From contig JAFRHH010000052.1 in the NCBI GenBank assembly GCA_017433405.1, positions 1-37,492 of the forward strand: a stretch of 37,492 nucleotides of DNA, read 5' to 3'. Of this stretch, positions 22,871-31,328 are shown one piece after another (the first letter of the stretch is position 1; each line of letters starts with the position of its first letter). Both the position numbers and the translations under genes were made by a program. Below the pieces are notes generated by a model. That model was given only the letters and a program-made list of their open reading frames with translations, ran no database searches and was not told the DNA's origin. Origin of the DNA: Clostridia bacterium. Its GTDB lineage: Bacteria; Bacillota; Clostridia; Christensenellales; Aristaeellaceae.

Positions 22871-22970
22871 AGAGGAGACAGTTTTTGTCCGCGAACGCTC
22901 AAGCGAAGCGGCTGCTAAATCGTCATCCGGACAGAACGGCGGACGTGAAATGCCGTTCACAGAGGAGGGA
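22871..22970 (+). repeat. Leader repeat (before the CotH-kinase gene)
   Basis: Begins AGAGGAGACAG and GTTTTTGTCCGCGAACGC four bases after the FRG stop. CCGC and GCGG of the inner stem are kept; the outer stem is weaker. Near the end GTGAA (22945-22949) pairs with TTCAC (22956-22960), running into AGAGGAGGGA before the ATG at 22981. Confidence 0.75.
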
Positions 22971-22980
22971 AAGAAATCGC

Positions 22981-24960
22981 ATGAGAATAAAGCCTGTGGT
23001 TTTCACTGTGGCGCTGTTGCTGGTTCTCGGCCTTTGGGCGGCGGGCTCGGCGGAGATCCGGATCAGCGAGGTCATGGCCAGCAACGGATGGTACGAAAAC
23101 GGCCACGCCTGGGACTGGGTGGAGCTGCGCAACGACGGGAAGAAAACCGTGAACCTGAGCGGCTGGTTCTTCAGCGACAGCGAAAAGAATCCGCTGAAAT
23201 GGGCCTTTCCGGAGGGAACAAAGCTGAAGAAGGGCGCCTGTCTGACCGTCTTCTGTACGGGAGAGGAAATAAGCGACCCCGGGAAGGGGGACACCTTCTA
23301 TACGGATTTTGCCCTGTCCTCCAAGGGGGAGACGGTCGTCCTGTCGGACGCCCAGGGCAATGTCGTTCAGCGGCTGGAGATTCCGGAGCAGTACGGCTGC
23401 GTCAGCTGGGGAATTCCGAAGGGCGGGGAGGACTACGGCTATTTTGAGAACCCGACCCGGGGGGAGAAAAACGAGGAAAAGGTCTATCCGCGGCGGACGG
23501 CCGCGCCGTCGCTTCTGACCGCCGGCGGCTTCTATGCCGGCAGTGTGACGGTGGAGGCCCAGGGCGCGGAGGGGGCGGAGCTGCGCTATACCACCGACGG
23601 AGGCACCCCGACCCAGAAGAGCAAGGCCTTTCCCGGCGGCGGGCTGACGCTGAAGAAGACCACGGCCCTGCGGATCCGTGCCTTCGGGGAGGACGCGGTT
23701 TCCTCCGAAACCGTGAGCGCCACCTATTTTATCGACGACAATCCCGGAACCTCCGTCGTCAGCCTGATTACGGACGAGAAATATCTTTTCAACAAAAAGA
23801 CCGGGATCCTGGTCAAGGGGAGCGGCAGCATTCCCAATTACAGCAAGGGATGGGAATATCCGATCAACATTGAATACTTCAACCGGCAGGGGCAGGGGGA
23901 GATCAACCAGATGGGCACCTTCACCGCCTCGGGCCACAGCGCCCGGATCAACGCCCAGAAGAGCATCGCCCTCTACGCCCGGAAATCCTGGGGAAAGGAA
24001 CGGTTTGCCTTCAACCCATTCCCGACCCGCAATTATGACAGCTATAAGAGCCTTTTGCTCCGCTCCGCCAACAGCGATTACAGCGCGACCCGGCTGCGGG
24101 ATATCGTGGCATCCAGCCTGGCGGAAGGGCAGGGGATCCTGTATCAGGATCACGAGGTGATTCAGGTCTATATCAACGGCGCCTACTGGGGGCATTATAA
24201 CCTGCGGGAAAAGATCAACAAGCATTTCATCGCCCAGTACGAGGGGGTGACCGACGAGGATCAGATCGACGCCATCGACATCCTCGCCCGGACGGGGACG
24301 GACGAGTTTCTTCAGAACGGGGACAACAGCGACTGGCTGGCGCTGGCGGATTTCTGCAAAAAGAACGATCTGAACCAGCCGGAGAACCTGGCCTGGGTCG
24401 AGGGGCAGCTGGATATCGACAGCCTTTTTACCCACGCGGCCTTTGAAATCATCCTGGGTAACGTGGACTTTACCAACGTCCGGGTTTACCGGGTGCCCGG
24501 AGGAAAATGGCGGTACCTGCTCTTCGACGTCGAGGCCTGCTGGCGGGGACTGGACAGGACGCCGCTGGAATACTATATCAAGCCCGTCAGCGGAAAGATT
24601 CAGGGCTTTCGCCATGAGCCCCTCAACGCGCTGCTGGCGGTACCGGAATACAGGGCGAAGTTCCTGAACCGGGTCAGCGAGCTGCTGGCCACGGTCTTCC
24701 GGTGGGACCGGGTCGAGGCGGCCTTCGACCGGGTCATCGAGCAGCTGGAGCCGATTTTGCCCCGGCATATCAGGCGGTGGAAGAATATGAAGATGTCGAA
24801 CTGGAAGAAGAATATCGGGGCGACCAAGTATTATGCCCGGGTCCGGCCAAAGAAGATCCCGTCCCTGCTGAAGACAGCCATGAAGCTGTCGGACGCGGAG
24901 GTGGAAACCTATTTCGGAGAGACGATGGCCCTGCTGGAGGAGACGAATAAGGCGCCCTGA
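22981..24960 (+). CDS. Secreted CotH-kinase family protein with lamin-tail and chitobiase-like domains
   Basis: 659 residues. The start at 22981 gives a signal peptide (MRIKPVVFTVALLLVLGLW..., cut around AGSA-EI); an open frame extends upstream but reads through the leader repeat and lacks a ribosome site. Mature domains: LTD/lamin-tail-like (IRISEVMASNGW, WVELRNDG, LSGWFFSD; ~26-130); CHB_HEX C-terminal-like (YTTDGGTP; ~165-245); CotH kinase-like (~255-590) with GYWEYPINIEYF-like core, NLREKINKHFI, DVEACWRGLD. CotH proteins are atypical protein kinases of spore coat fame; in gut Clostridia this domain set occurs on surface proteins, often linked to polysaccharide degradation. Substrate unknown. 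Confidence 0.85.
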   Translation: MRIKPVVFTVALLLVLGLWAAGSAEIRISEVMASNGWYENGHAWDWVELRNDGKKTVNLSGWFFSDSEKNPLKWAFPEGTKLKKGACLTVFCTGEEISDPGKGDTFYTDFALSSKGETVVLSDAQGNVVQRLEIPEQYGCVSWGIPKGGEDYGYFENPTRGEKNEEKVYPRRTAAPSLLTAGGFYAGSVTVEAQGAEGAELRYTTDGGTPTQKSKAFPGGGLTLKKTTALRIRAFGEDAVSSETVSATYFIDDNPGTSVVSLITDEKYLFNKKTGILVKGSGSIPNYSKGWEYPINIEYFNRQGQGEINQMGTFTASGHSARINAQKSIALYARKSWGKERFAFNPFPTRNYDSYKSLLLRSANSDYSATRLRDIVASSLAEGQGILYQDHEVIQVYINGAYWGHYNLREKINKHFIAQYEGVTDEDQIDAIDILARTGTDEFLQNGDNSDWLALADFCKKNDLNQPENLAWVEGQLDIDSLFTHAAFEIILGNVDFTNVRVYRVPGGKWRYLLFDVEACWRGLDRTPLEYYIKPVSGKIQGFRHEPLNALLAVPEYRAKFLNRVSELLATVFRWDRVEAAFDRVIEQLEPILPRHIRRWKNMKMSNWKKNIGATKYYARVRPKKIPSLLKTAMKLSDAEVETYFGETMALLEETNKAP

Positions 24961-24998
24961 AGGGGTTCAGGGACAGAGATGAGAGCCAGGGACAGATG

Positions 24999-25107
24999 AG
25001 ACAGTTCTTCTGTCCTGACGGACAGCGCAGACAGATGGGACAGTTCTTCTGTCCTGGCGGACAGGAAGAACCGTCCCCCAGTCTGCGAGAACCGTGCCCC
25101 TGTCTGC
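24999..25107. repeat. 58-bp GGGGAC palindrome, copy 3, flanked by half copies
   Basis: Full copy at 25028-25085 (arms CAGACAGATGGGACAG ... CCCCCAGTCTG, TGGC loop). A 5' half copy (GACAGTTCTTCTGTCC) is at 24999-25026 and a 3' half copy (GAGAACCGTGCCCCTGTCTG) at 25087-25106. Its end abuts the leader repeat. Confidence 0.85.
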
Positions 25108-25108
25108 A

Positions 25109-25199
25109 GATTTTGTCCGCGAACGCGTCAGCAAAGCGGTTACAAAATCGTCATCCGGACTGAAAGGCAGACGTGAACTGCCGTTCACAGAGGAGGAGA
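25109..25199 (+). repeat. Leader repeat, best-structured copy (before the HAD gene)
   Basis: GATTTTGTCCGC (25109-25120) pairs with GCGG (25136-25139), TT bulge, ACAAAATC (25142-25149). Then TCGTCATCCGGAC, GGCAGAC, and the perfect hairpin GTGAAC (25173-25178), TGCC, GTTCAC (25183-25188), followed at once by AGAGGAGGAG and ATG 25207. Confidence 0.85.
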
Positions 25200-25206
25200 C
25201 AAGCTG

Positions 25207-25887
25207 ATGACGGATAAACGGAACGGACTGAAATTCCCCTGCCTGGTGCTGGATCATGACGATACCACGGTGAACTCTACCGCCACGATCCATTACCCCT
25301 GCTTTGTTGAATACATGGAGAAGTTCTTTCCGTCGGTCCATCTGACTCTGGAGGAATACTTCAACGCCAATTTTGATCCGGGGGTCGTGGCGCTGTTTAC
25401 CGAGATCTGCGGGATGACCGAGGAACAGATGATGGACGAGGAGCACTACTGGGCCGCCTATTGCCGGACTCACAGCGCAAAGGCCTATCCGGGGATCCGG
25501 GAAATTCTCGAGGAGCAGCGGCGGCGGGGCGGGCGGTTCTGCGTCGTCAGCCACAGCTTTACGGAAAACATCTTGCGGGATTATCGGGAGAACGGCCTGC
25601 CGGAGCCGGATATGGTCTTCGGCTGGGAATATCCGCCGGAGCAGCGGAAGCCTTCCCCCTGGCCGCTTCAGAAGATCATGGCTCAATACGGCTATGAGCC
25701 GGAGGAGCTGCTGGTGGTGGACGACCTGAAGCCGGGCTATGATATGGCCAGGGCGGCTGGCGTTCCCTTTGCCGCGGCCGGATGGGCCAACGATATTGAG
25801 AAGATTGAAAGCTACATGAGGAAGCACTGCGACCGGTATTACAAGACGGTTCAGGCGCTTTGGAAGGACCTGTTTGAACAGACATAA
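25207..25887 (+). CDS. HAD-family hydrolase (phosphatase-like)
   Basis: 226 residues. Motif I DHDDT (residues ~17-21; the second Asp of the DxDDT type is kept), helical cap, motif II VVSHS, motif III Lys in EQRKPSPWP, motif IV VVDDLKPGYDMA. This is the beta-phosphoglucomutase/phosphoglycolate phosphatase-like subfamily I layout. The substrate cannot be named from sequence. The ribosome site GGAGGAG is the end of the leader repeat. It is the last rightward gene before convergent repeats. Confidence 0.85.
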   Translation: MTDKRNGLKFPCLVLDHDDTTVNSTATIHYPCFVEYMEKFFPSVHLTLEEYFNANFDPGVVALFTEICGMTEEQMMDEEHYWAAYCRTHSAKAYPGIREILEEQRRRGGRFCVVSHSFTENILRDYRENGLPEPDMVFGWEYPPEQRKPSPWPLQKIMAQYGYEPEELLVVDDLKPGYDMARAAGVPFAAAGWANDIEKIESYMRKHCDRYYKTVQALWKDLFEQT

Positions 25888-26129
25888 ACCAGTTCGCGTT
25901 ATACTGGTTCACGTTAGCATTTGCCGAAGGCAAAGCTCTATGTAAACATAAATACTTTGGACAACCACGGACTGTTCCCGTGGGCTCCAGGCGTTCATGT
26001 GTCCCCCGATTCTACAGAATTCCTGAGATTTCTATGGAAGTTCTTGAGACTTCGTTGAATACGGAAACATTATCTTATGCTGCTGAAGGTCGTAACAGGT
26101 ATGATTTTAACTACCGCTTACTTATGATT

Positions 26130-26271
26130 CACACAAAAGGACCGTCCCCGTGTGTTTTTCCCGTGTGTTTTTTCTTGTGACATGATAATGGTTAGGAAAA
26201 CACAAAAGGACCGTCCCCGTGTGTTCCCCCGTGTGTTCCCCGTGTGTTCCCGTGTGCTCCCCCGTGTGTTT
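26130..26271. repeat. Two ACACAAAAGGACCGTCCCC repeats and a GTGTGTT tandem tract
   Basis: Copies at 26130-26158 and 26197-26225 form hairpins (ACACA/TGTGT outside, GGAC/GTCC inside). The first is followed by TTTT rightward, the second by TTTTCC leftward, so they may terminate the converging HAD and transglutaminase transcripts. A degenerate ~11-bp tandem tract of CCCCGTGTGTT units runs from 26221 to 26271. The rest of 25888-26129 has only small hairpins (25887-25909, 25920-25934). Confidence 0.7.
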
Positions 26272-26273
26272 CC

Positions 26274-28583
26274 TTAGTGCAGGGGGCTGCGGCGGGAATT
26301 CGGCAGGAAGATCCGGCGGAGCAGGCAGCGGACCCGGGCGGGAGCGGAGAGCTCCCGGCGGATGGCTGTGGCGGCGGCCCGGATCAGCTCCGTGTCGGAG
26401 GCCAGGGGCAGGACAGCGGCGTAGCGGATCAGGGACAGGCATTCCCCACAGGGCAGCAGGGGGACGGAGAACCGGGGCGTCCGGTCCACCCGGCGGGCAA
26501 AGGCCATGGGGGTTTCCCCGGCTTCCCGGGTCAGCCCCTCCGCCCGGAGGGATTCCGCCAGATCCTGCACCCAGATTTCAAAGCGGACGGATTCCGAAGC
26601 GGCTCTCCGGGCCCGAACCTTTGGATCGGTCAGGCGAAGCCGAAGCGCCAGGGCAGATACCAGGAGCGCCAGGAGACCCAGGATCCACCAGAGCGGGGAA
26701 GGGCCCGGATGCTCCGCCGGGGCGGCGGGGCTGTCCGGCGTATCGGGCGTCGGCGGCGGGGTCGGAGAGGCCGGGGGCTGATCTTCCGGGGGCTCCGGGG
26801 TCGGCGTGTCTTCCGGCGGCGGATTATCAAAGGGATCCTCGGAGGGGACCTCCGACGGGCTTTCCGTGGGTTCCTCCGAGGGCTCCGGGGAGGGGCTTTC
26901 GGAGGGCACGGGGGTCGGGGTCGGCGTCGGGGCCGACGCGGGAGGCGGCGTCCGGGAATCCGAAGCGCTGTGGTGGGGAGTGGCGTCAAAGGTCAGCCAT
27001 CCGAAACCGCTGAAATAGACTTCGGTCCAGGCATGGCCGGAACGGCCGGTTACCAGAGCCCGCCCATCTGTGTCCGGCTCCGCCAGATAGCCCTCCACAT
27101 AGCGGGCCGGCAGCCCAACCATCCGGCAGAGCACCGTCATGGCGGAGGCAAAATACGTGCAGTAGCCCTCCCTGGTTTCCAGGAGGAAGCGGGTGACGAA
27201 ATCCTGGTTTTCCGGCTGATCCTCCACCTCCAGGGTATAGCGGAAGCTTCGGGCGAGCCAGTTCTGAATCGCCAGGGCCTTTTCATAGGGGGTCAGCCCG
27301 GCGGCGGAAGCCTCCGCGGCCAGGGTATAGACGGGCTGCTCCAGATGGGCGGGCAGCTGGGTATAGGTATTCAGGATCCGCTCGTAGCCGACGTCGTTGA
27401 AGGCCGCGGAGGCGTCCACGATCCGGGCGAGGCCGGGATCGCCGCCGACGAAGAGGGGGGCCTCCACGCTCCAGGTGGCGCCCGCCTCCAGATTCCGGGT
27501 TACGAACACCTCGGAAGCGTTCGAAAAATACGGCACCAGATCCCCGCCGGGCTCCAGAAGCCTGATCCGCTGGGGAACGAACAGGGTCGACGCGCTGTCG
27601 GAGAGCATACGGACCGAGACCGTCAGCGGATCGCAGACGGATCCCCGGGCTGTTTCGGGGGGAAGGGCCTCGTTAAAGATCGCGGCACGGTTCTCCCGCT
27701 GAGAGAGCGCCTGCCAGAGGTAGCGTCGGCCGCCGGTGGTATTGACCCAGGCGCGGCCGTTGTATTCATTATAGATGACGCCCCGGAGATAGACCGTGCG
27801 GGGGGCGGAGACCTGCATCACCGGCCGGTCGGAAAGCTCCGGCTTCCCGCCGAGCTGATGCGGCCCCTGGGGATAATAGCCCTCGGCCGAGAGGGAGAAG
27901 ACATCCCGGGCTTCCGTAAAGAAGAGCCGGTCCATGACGGCCTGGCGGAGATCATCCGCCTTTTCCCGAAGGGGCGCGAGATCCGCCGCGTTTCGGGGCA
28001 CCAGCAGCCAGGCCAGGGCCACCGGCAGGAGAACCCAGGGGAGCAGTCGGAGGGGATTCAGCCCCTCATAGCGGTCCAGAATCAGCCGCAGCAGCACCGC
28101 AGAGAAGGCGGGAAGCAGCCAGGGCAAAAGATCCATCCGATTCGAAAGCCAGGCCAGCAGGGTGACGATGACCGTCAGACACAGGGCGGGGAGCCAGGTG
28201 GCCTTTTCCGCCATCGACAGGCAGGCCAGCAGCGGGATCAGCACCGCCATGACCCGGACGGCTGTGTCCGCGATCAGGGGAAGGGCGGCCTGCTGACCGG
28301 ACAGGCGCAGGGACAGGGCGATCATCAGATCCTGCGCCTGAAGCCGCCCGCCGGCGCCAAAGAGCCAGAAGAGCACCGCGGCCGCGCCAAGGCCCAGGAA
28401 GATCAACGCGATTCGCCGGTTCAGGGTGGCCAGCTCAAAAACGAGGACCACCAGGGCGGCGGAGAGCAGGTGGACCGGATCGGCAAAGGAAGGATCCAGC
28501 AGCCCCAGCACGGGCATCAGAAGGCCCGCGGAGAGCAGCAGGGACGGAAGGGCATGGCCGAGCTTTCTGCGAAGCAGCTTCAT
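26274..28583 (-). CDS. Membrane transglutaminase-like protein with Pro-rich linker and DUF4129-like tail
   Basis: 769 residues from the ATG at 28583, preceded by AAGGAGGGG. About six N-terminal membrane helices (residues ~15-200), an extracytoplasmic region, then a transglutaminase core: catalytic Cys ~475 in GYCTYFASAM, His in SGHAWTEVYF, Asp in TFDATP. A long Pro/Ser/Thr/Glu linker (PTPTPVPSESPSPEP type) follows, then one membrane helix (LWWILGLLALLVSALALRL) and a ~110-residue DUF4129-like cytoplasmic tail. Such proteins are partners of MoxR ATPases and DUF58 proteins and are thought to act on or cleave cell-surface proteins. Third gene of that leftward operon. Confidence 0.88.
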   Translation of the reverse strand: MKLLRRKLGHALPSLLLSAGLLMPVLGLLDPSFADPVHLLSAALVVLVFELATLNRRIALIFLGLGAAAVLFWLFGAGGRLQAQDLMIALSLRLSGQQAALPLIADTAVRVMAVLIPLLACLSMAEKATWLPALCLTVIVTLLAWLSNRMDLLPWLLPAFSAVLLRLILDRYEGLNPLRLLPWVLLPVALAWLLVPRNAADLAPLREKADDLRQAVMDRLFFTEARDVFSLSAEGYYPQGPHQLGGKPELSDRPVMQVSAPRTVYLRGVIYNEYNGRAWVNTTGGRRYLWQALSQRENRAAIFNEALPPETARGSVCDPLTVSVRMLSDSASTLFVPQRIRLLEPGGDLVPYFSNASEVFVTRNLEAGATWSVEAPLFVGGDPGLARIVDASAAFNDVGYERILNTYTQLPAHLEQPVYTLAAEASAAGLTPYEKALAIQNWLARSFRYTLEVEDQPENQDFVTRFLLETREGYCTYFASAMTVLCRMVGLPARYVEGYLAEPDTDGRALVTGRSGHAWTEVYFSGFGWLTFDATPHHSASDSRTPPPASAPTPTPTPVPSESPSPEPSEEPTESPSEVPSEDPFDNPPPEDTPTPEPPEDQPPASPTPPPTPDTPDSPAAPAEHPGPSPLWWILGLLALLVSALALRLRLTDPKVRARRAASESVRFEIWVQDLAESLRAEGLTREAGETPMAFARRVDRTPRFSVPLLPCGECLSLIRYAAVLPLASDTELIRAAATAIRRELSAPARVRCLLRRIFLPNSRRSPLH

Positions 28584-28614
28584 CCGTCTTTCCCCTCCTT
28601 TCCGTGTTTTCCGC

Positions 28615-28632
28615 CGTGAACACCCGTTCACG
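28615..28632 (-). promoter_or_regulatory. Leader-type hairpin upstream of the transglutaminase gene
   Basis: On the minus strand CGTGAAC, loop GGGT, GTTCACG, followed by GCGGAAAACACGG and then the AAGGAGGGG ribosome site. Same stem sequence as the rightward leader repeats, in gene orientation, but without their long 5' stem. Confidence 0.6.
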
Positions 28633-28672
28633 CCTTTCCATTGATCCGGGAACCTTTGGTAAATCCTGCCGA

Positions 28673-29827
28673 TCAGTCCGCCTCCGGCGCCACATAGGCA
28701 ACCTCGATTCCGCTCTGGCGCAGGCGGCTGATCAGCGGCAGCACGTTCTGATCATCCGGCACGAAGGTGACCAGATACAGCCGGAGGTTCGGTCCCATCC
28801 GGTGAATGCGCGTCATGATATCCACCATGGCGTAGTTCAGGCGGGCGGCGATCACGACGACGCAGCCCACCTTCCGCAGGCGCCGGCTTTCCATGATCAG
28901 CACCCGCTCGAACCGGTCCTCCGCGGAAAAATCCACCCGGGCCAGATGATCCAGGGTCATGGCCAGGCTCATATGCTGATCCAGATCCAGCGAGGGATTT
29001 CCCATCAGCGGCAGGCGGTAATGATGCCCTGCCTTCCCCTGGTCCGAGAGAACCGAGGCGGCGGTTTCCAGGAGGGCGTCCCGAAGATCCGCCTCCGCCT
29101 GGGGATGACCCCAGGAAGGGGGGCGGGAGCAGTCCATCAGCACCAGCACATCCTGCAGAACCGGCTCATCGAAGGTTCGAACCATCAGTTCATTTTTGCG
29201 CAGAGAGAGCTTCCAGTGAATTTTTTTCATCGGATCCCCCGGCTGATAGGCGCGGACATCCGAGGGGGCGTTCAGATCCTCCGTGGCCCGGGCCATGATT
29301 TCGCTTCCGGGATCGCCGGGGGCCAGGGTCAGGGGATCCGTATCGAAGGTCTGGGGGAGCACCGTCATTTCGAAAAGGGAATCGGAAGGGGTCCGGGTTC
29401 GGGCGGCGAGGCCCAGCAGCCCCTCCACCGTAAAGGAGCGAATTCCCGCGGAAAAGACGCCCACGTGGCGGGCGGTCAGCGGCATCCGCAGGGACTGCTG
29501 ACGGCCCGGCTGGCTGCGAAGCCAGATTTCCCGAGGCTTTCCCTCGCCGGGAACCGACAAGAGCAGGCGGACCGGGGCGACGGGAATCAGCCCCTGATGG
29601 CGCACCCGAAGGAGAAGCATGGCCTCCCGGCCGCGGCAGAGGGTTCCGTCGGAGAGCTCCGCGGAAACCCGCAGGGTTCCGGCGGCCCAGAGGACGGCCG
29701 CCAGCTCCGAGAGCACCAGCACCAGGATCAGCGCCGCCAGCAGGTAGAACAGCGGGCCGCCGGTGGCCAGGGCGACGGCCAGAAAGGCCGCCTCCAGCGC
29801 CAGGGGAATACTCAGACGCAGTTTCAT
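28673..29827 (-). CDS. DUF58-domain protein
   Basis: 384 residues. Two N-terminal membrane helices (to ~residue 48), a beta-rich middle, then the DUF58 signature RAYQPGDPMKKIHWKLSLRK (~192-211) followed by a vWA-like domain (VLVLMDCSRPP). Its ATG overlaps the moxR stop (29824-29827), so it is translationally coupled. DUF58 proteins with MoxR AAA+ ATPases and transglutaminase-like proteins form a conserved envelope-associated set, whose exact activity is unknown; a chaperone-like role is often proposed. Confidence 0.9.
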   Translation of the reverse strand: MKLRLSIPLALEAAFLAVALATGGPLFYLLAALILVLVLSELAAVLWAAGTLRVSAELSDGTLCRGREAMLLLRVRHQGLIPVAPVRLLLSVPGEGKPREIWLRSQPGRQQSLRMPLTARHVGVFSAGIRSFTVEGLLGLAARTRTPSDSLFEMTVLPQTFDTDPLTLAPGDPGSEIMARATEDLNAPSDVRAYQPGDPMKKIHWKLSLRKNELMVRTFDEPVLQDVLVLMDCSRPPSWGHPQAEADLRDALLETAASVLSDQGKAGHHYRLPLMGNPSLDLDQHMSLAMTLDHLARVDFSAEDRFERVLIMESRRLRKVGCVVVIAARLNYAMVDIMTRIHRMGPNLRLYLVTFVPDDQNVLPLISRLRQSGIEVAYVAPEAD

Positions 29828-30768
29828 AGCTTTACGGGAACGACGGTATTCTGCAGAATGGTCAGCAGGATCTGCTCCGCCTGGATATTCTTCATCCGGG
29901 CCTCCGGCGACATGACCATCCGGTGGGCCAGGACGGGCAGGAACATATGCTGGACATCCTCCGGCAGCACGAAATCCCGGTTATCCAGCAGGGCGCAGGC
30001 CTGGGCGCCGCGGATCAGCGCAATGGCCGCCCGGGTGGAGGCCCCCAGCTGGAAAGCAGGATCCGTCCGGGTCGCGGCGGCAAGGGTCGCCACATAGGAG
30101 CGCACCTCCGGGGAACAGTAGATATGGGTCACCTGCTCCTGCATGTTCAGCACGTCCTGGGCGGTACAGACGGGCTCGATGGTCGTCATGGGATGGACGG
30201 AGCCGGAGTAGCGCTCCAGCACGTCCATTTCCTGTTCAATGGTGGGATAGCCGATGGAGATCCGCAGGAAGAAGCGGTCCACCTGGGCTTCCGGCAGGGG
30301 ATAGGTTCCGACGAATTCCCCGGGGTTCTGGGTGGCCAGGACGATGAAGGGCTTCGGCAGGGGATGGGTCACCCCGTCCACCGTGACCTGGTGCTCCTCC
30401 ATCACCTCCAGGAGCGCCGACTGGGTCTTCGGACTGGTCCGGTTAATCTCGTCCGCCAGAATGATCTGGCTCATGACGGCGCCTTCCCGGAATTCCGTTT
30501 CGCCGGTTTTGAAGTTCACCAGGGTAAAGCCCGTCACATCCGAAGGCATCAGGTCCGGCGTAAACTGGATCCGTCGGAAGGAGCAGTCCAGGGAGCGGGC
30601 CAGGGCGCTGGCCAGGGTGGTTTTTCCGACGCCGGGCACATCCTCGATCAGCACGTGGCCCCGGCAGAGCAGGGCGATCAGGGCGTATTCCACCGCCTCT
30701 TCCTTCCCGACGACGGCGCGCCCGATGGACTGCTGAAGAGAGAGAATCATCTGACCCGGATTCAACAT
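29824..30768 (-). CDS. MoxR-family AAA+ ATPase
   Basis: 314 residues. Walker A GVGKTTLA preceded by LIEDVPG, Walker B IILADEINR, sensor 1 LATQNPGEFVGTYPLPEAQ and arginine-containing DRFFLRI, all typical of MoxR. Start 30768 follows CAGGAGGG with about 7-nt spacing; an earlier ATG at 30834 lies in the -35 box and cannot be on the transcript. Likely energises the DUF58/transglutaminase partners encoded downstream. Confidence 0.92.
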   Translation of the reverse strand: MLNPGQMILSLQQSIGRAVVGKEEAVEYALIALLCRGHVLIEDVPGVGKTTLASALARSLDCSFRRIQFTPDLMPSDVTGFTLVNFKTGETEFREGAVMSQIILADEINRTSPKTQSALLEVMEEHQVTVDGVTHPLPKPFIVLATQNPGEFVGTYPLPEAQVDRFFLRISIGYPTIEQEMDVLERYSGSVHPMTTIEPVCTAQDVLNMQEQVTHIYCSPEVRSYVATLAAATRTDPAFQLGASTRAAIALIRGAQACALLDNRDFVLPEDVQHMFLPVLAHRMVMSPEARMKNIQAEQILLTILQNTVVPVKL

Positions 30769-30805
30769 GGCAAGGCCCTCCTGAAGCATTTCAAACAACC
30801 TTCTT

Positions 30806-30847
30806 ATTATAGCGTCAATTGAACCAAAGAGCAAGTTATGATAGAAT
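30806..30847. promoter_or_regulatory. Overlapping divergent promoters (moxR left, acpS right)
   Basis: Leftward: TTGCTC (30829-30834), 17-nt spacer, TATAAT (30806-30811). Rightward: TTGAAC (30819-30824), 17-nt spacer, TAGAAT (30842-30847). The two elements interleave, so polymerase can occupy only one at a time. Confidence 0.75.
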
Positions 30848-30942
30848 GAGCGGACGGAATCCCGGGCGGGACGGTCCGGCGCGGGAAAGCGGGCGGACGG
30901 CCGGAGCGGGGACGCCTGATAACGAAGGGAAGCGGATGAGAA

Positions 30943-31308
30943 ATGATCAGGGGTGTCGGGCTGGATTTATGCGAAATTGCGCGGATGGAGAAGCTCCGGA
31001 TGATGACCCGGTTCATGGAACGGTATTTTACCGGGGAGGAGCAGGAATATATCCGGAGCAAGGGCCGGAACGCCGCCCAGACCATGGCGGGGATTTTCGC
31101 CGCCAAGGAGGCCCTCGCCAAGGCCCTCGGCAGCGGACTGGACTTCGACCTGCGGGAGGCGGAGGTGGCCCACGACGAGGCGGGGAGGCCCTTTTACCGC
31201 TTCTCCGGGAAGCTGCCGGAGCGGGCCCGGGGCACCTTTCACCTGAGCATCAGCCATGACGCCGGGGTTTCGGGGGCCGTTTGCATCTGGGAAGCGGATG
31301 CTGATTGA
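30943..31308 (+). CDS. acpS: Holo-[acyl-carrier-protein] synthase
   Basis: 121 residues, the standard AcpS length. GVGLDLCEI (Asp8 region, Mg2+ site), RYFTGEEQEYI, GIFAAKEALAKALG (Glu-Lys of the active site) and HLSISHD are all present. It transfers 4'-phosphopantetheine from CoA to the serine of acyl carrier protein. The ribosome site is weak (GAAGGGA, ~12 nt upstream). It is followed by a GGGGAC palindrome and the next promoter, so it is probably transcribed alone. Confidence 0.93.
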   Translation: MIRGVGLDLCEIARMEKLRMMTRFMERYFTGEEQEYIRSKGRNAAQTMAGIFAAKEALAKALGSGLDFDLREAEVAHDEAGRPFYRFSGKLPERARGTFHLSISHDAGVSGAVCIWEADAD

Positions 31309-31328
31309 CGAAGGCGGAACGCGGGGCC

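Noticed and set aside
25109-25199. Known riboswitch upstream of the HAD gene
   Set aside because: The element recurs before unrelated genes and does not match any riboswitch consensus I recognise; treated as a leader repeat.
26244-28619. A long plus-strand open frame opposite the transglutaminase gene
   Set aside because: Composition is Gly/Arg/Gln-rich shadow sequence. The minus strand has catalytic motifs, membrane helices and a ribosome site.
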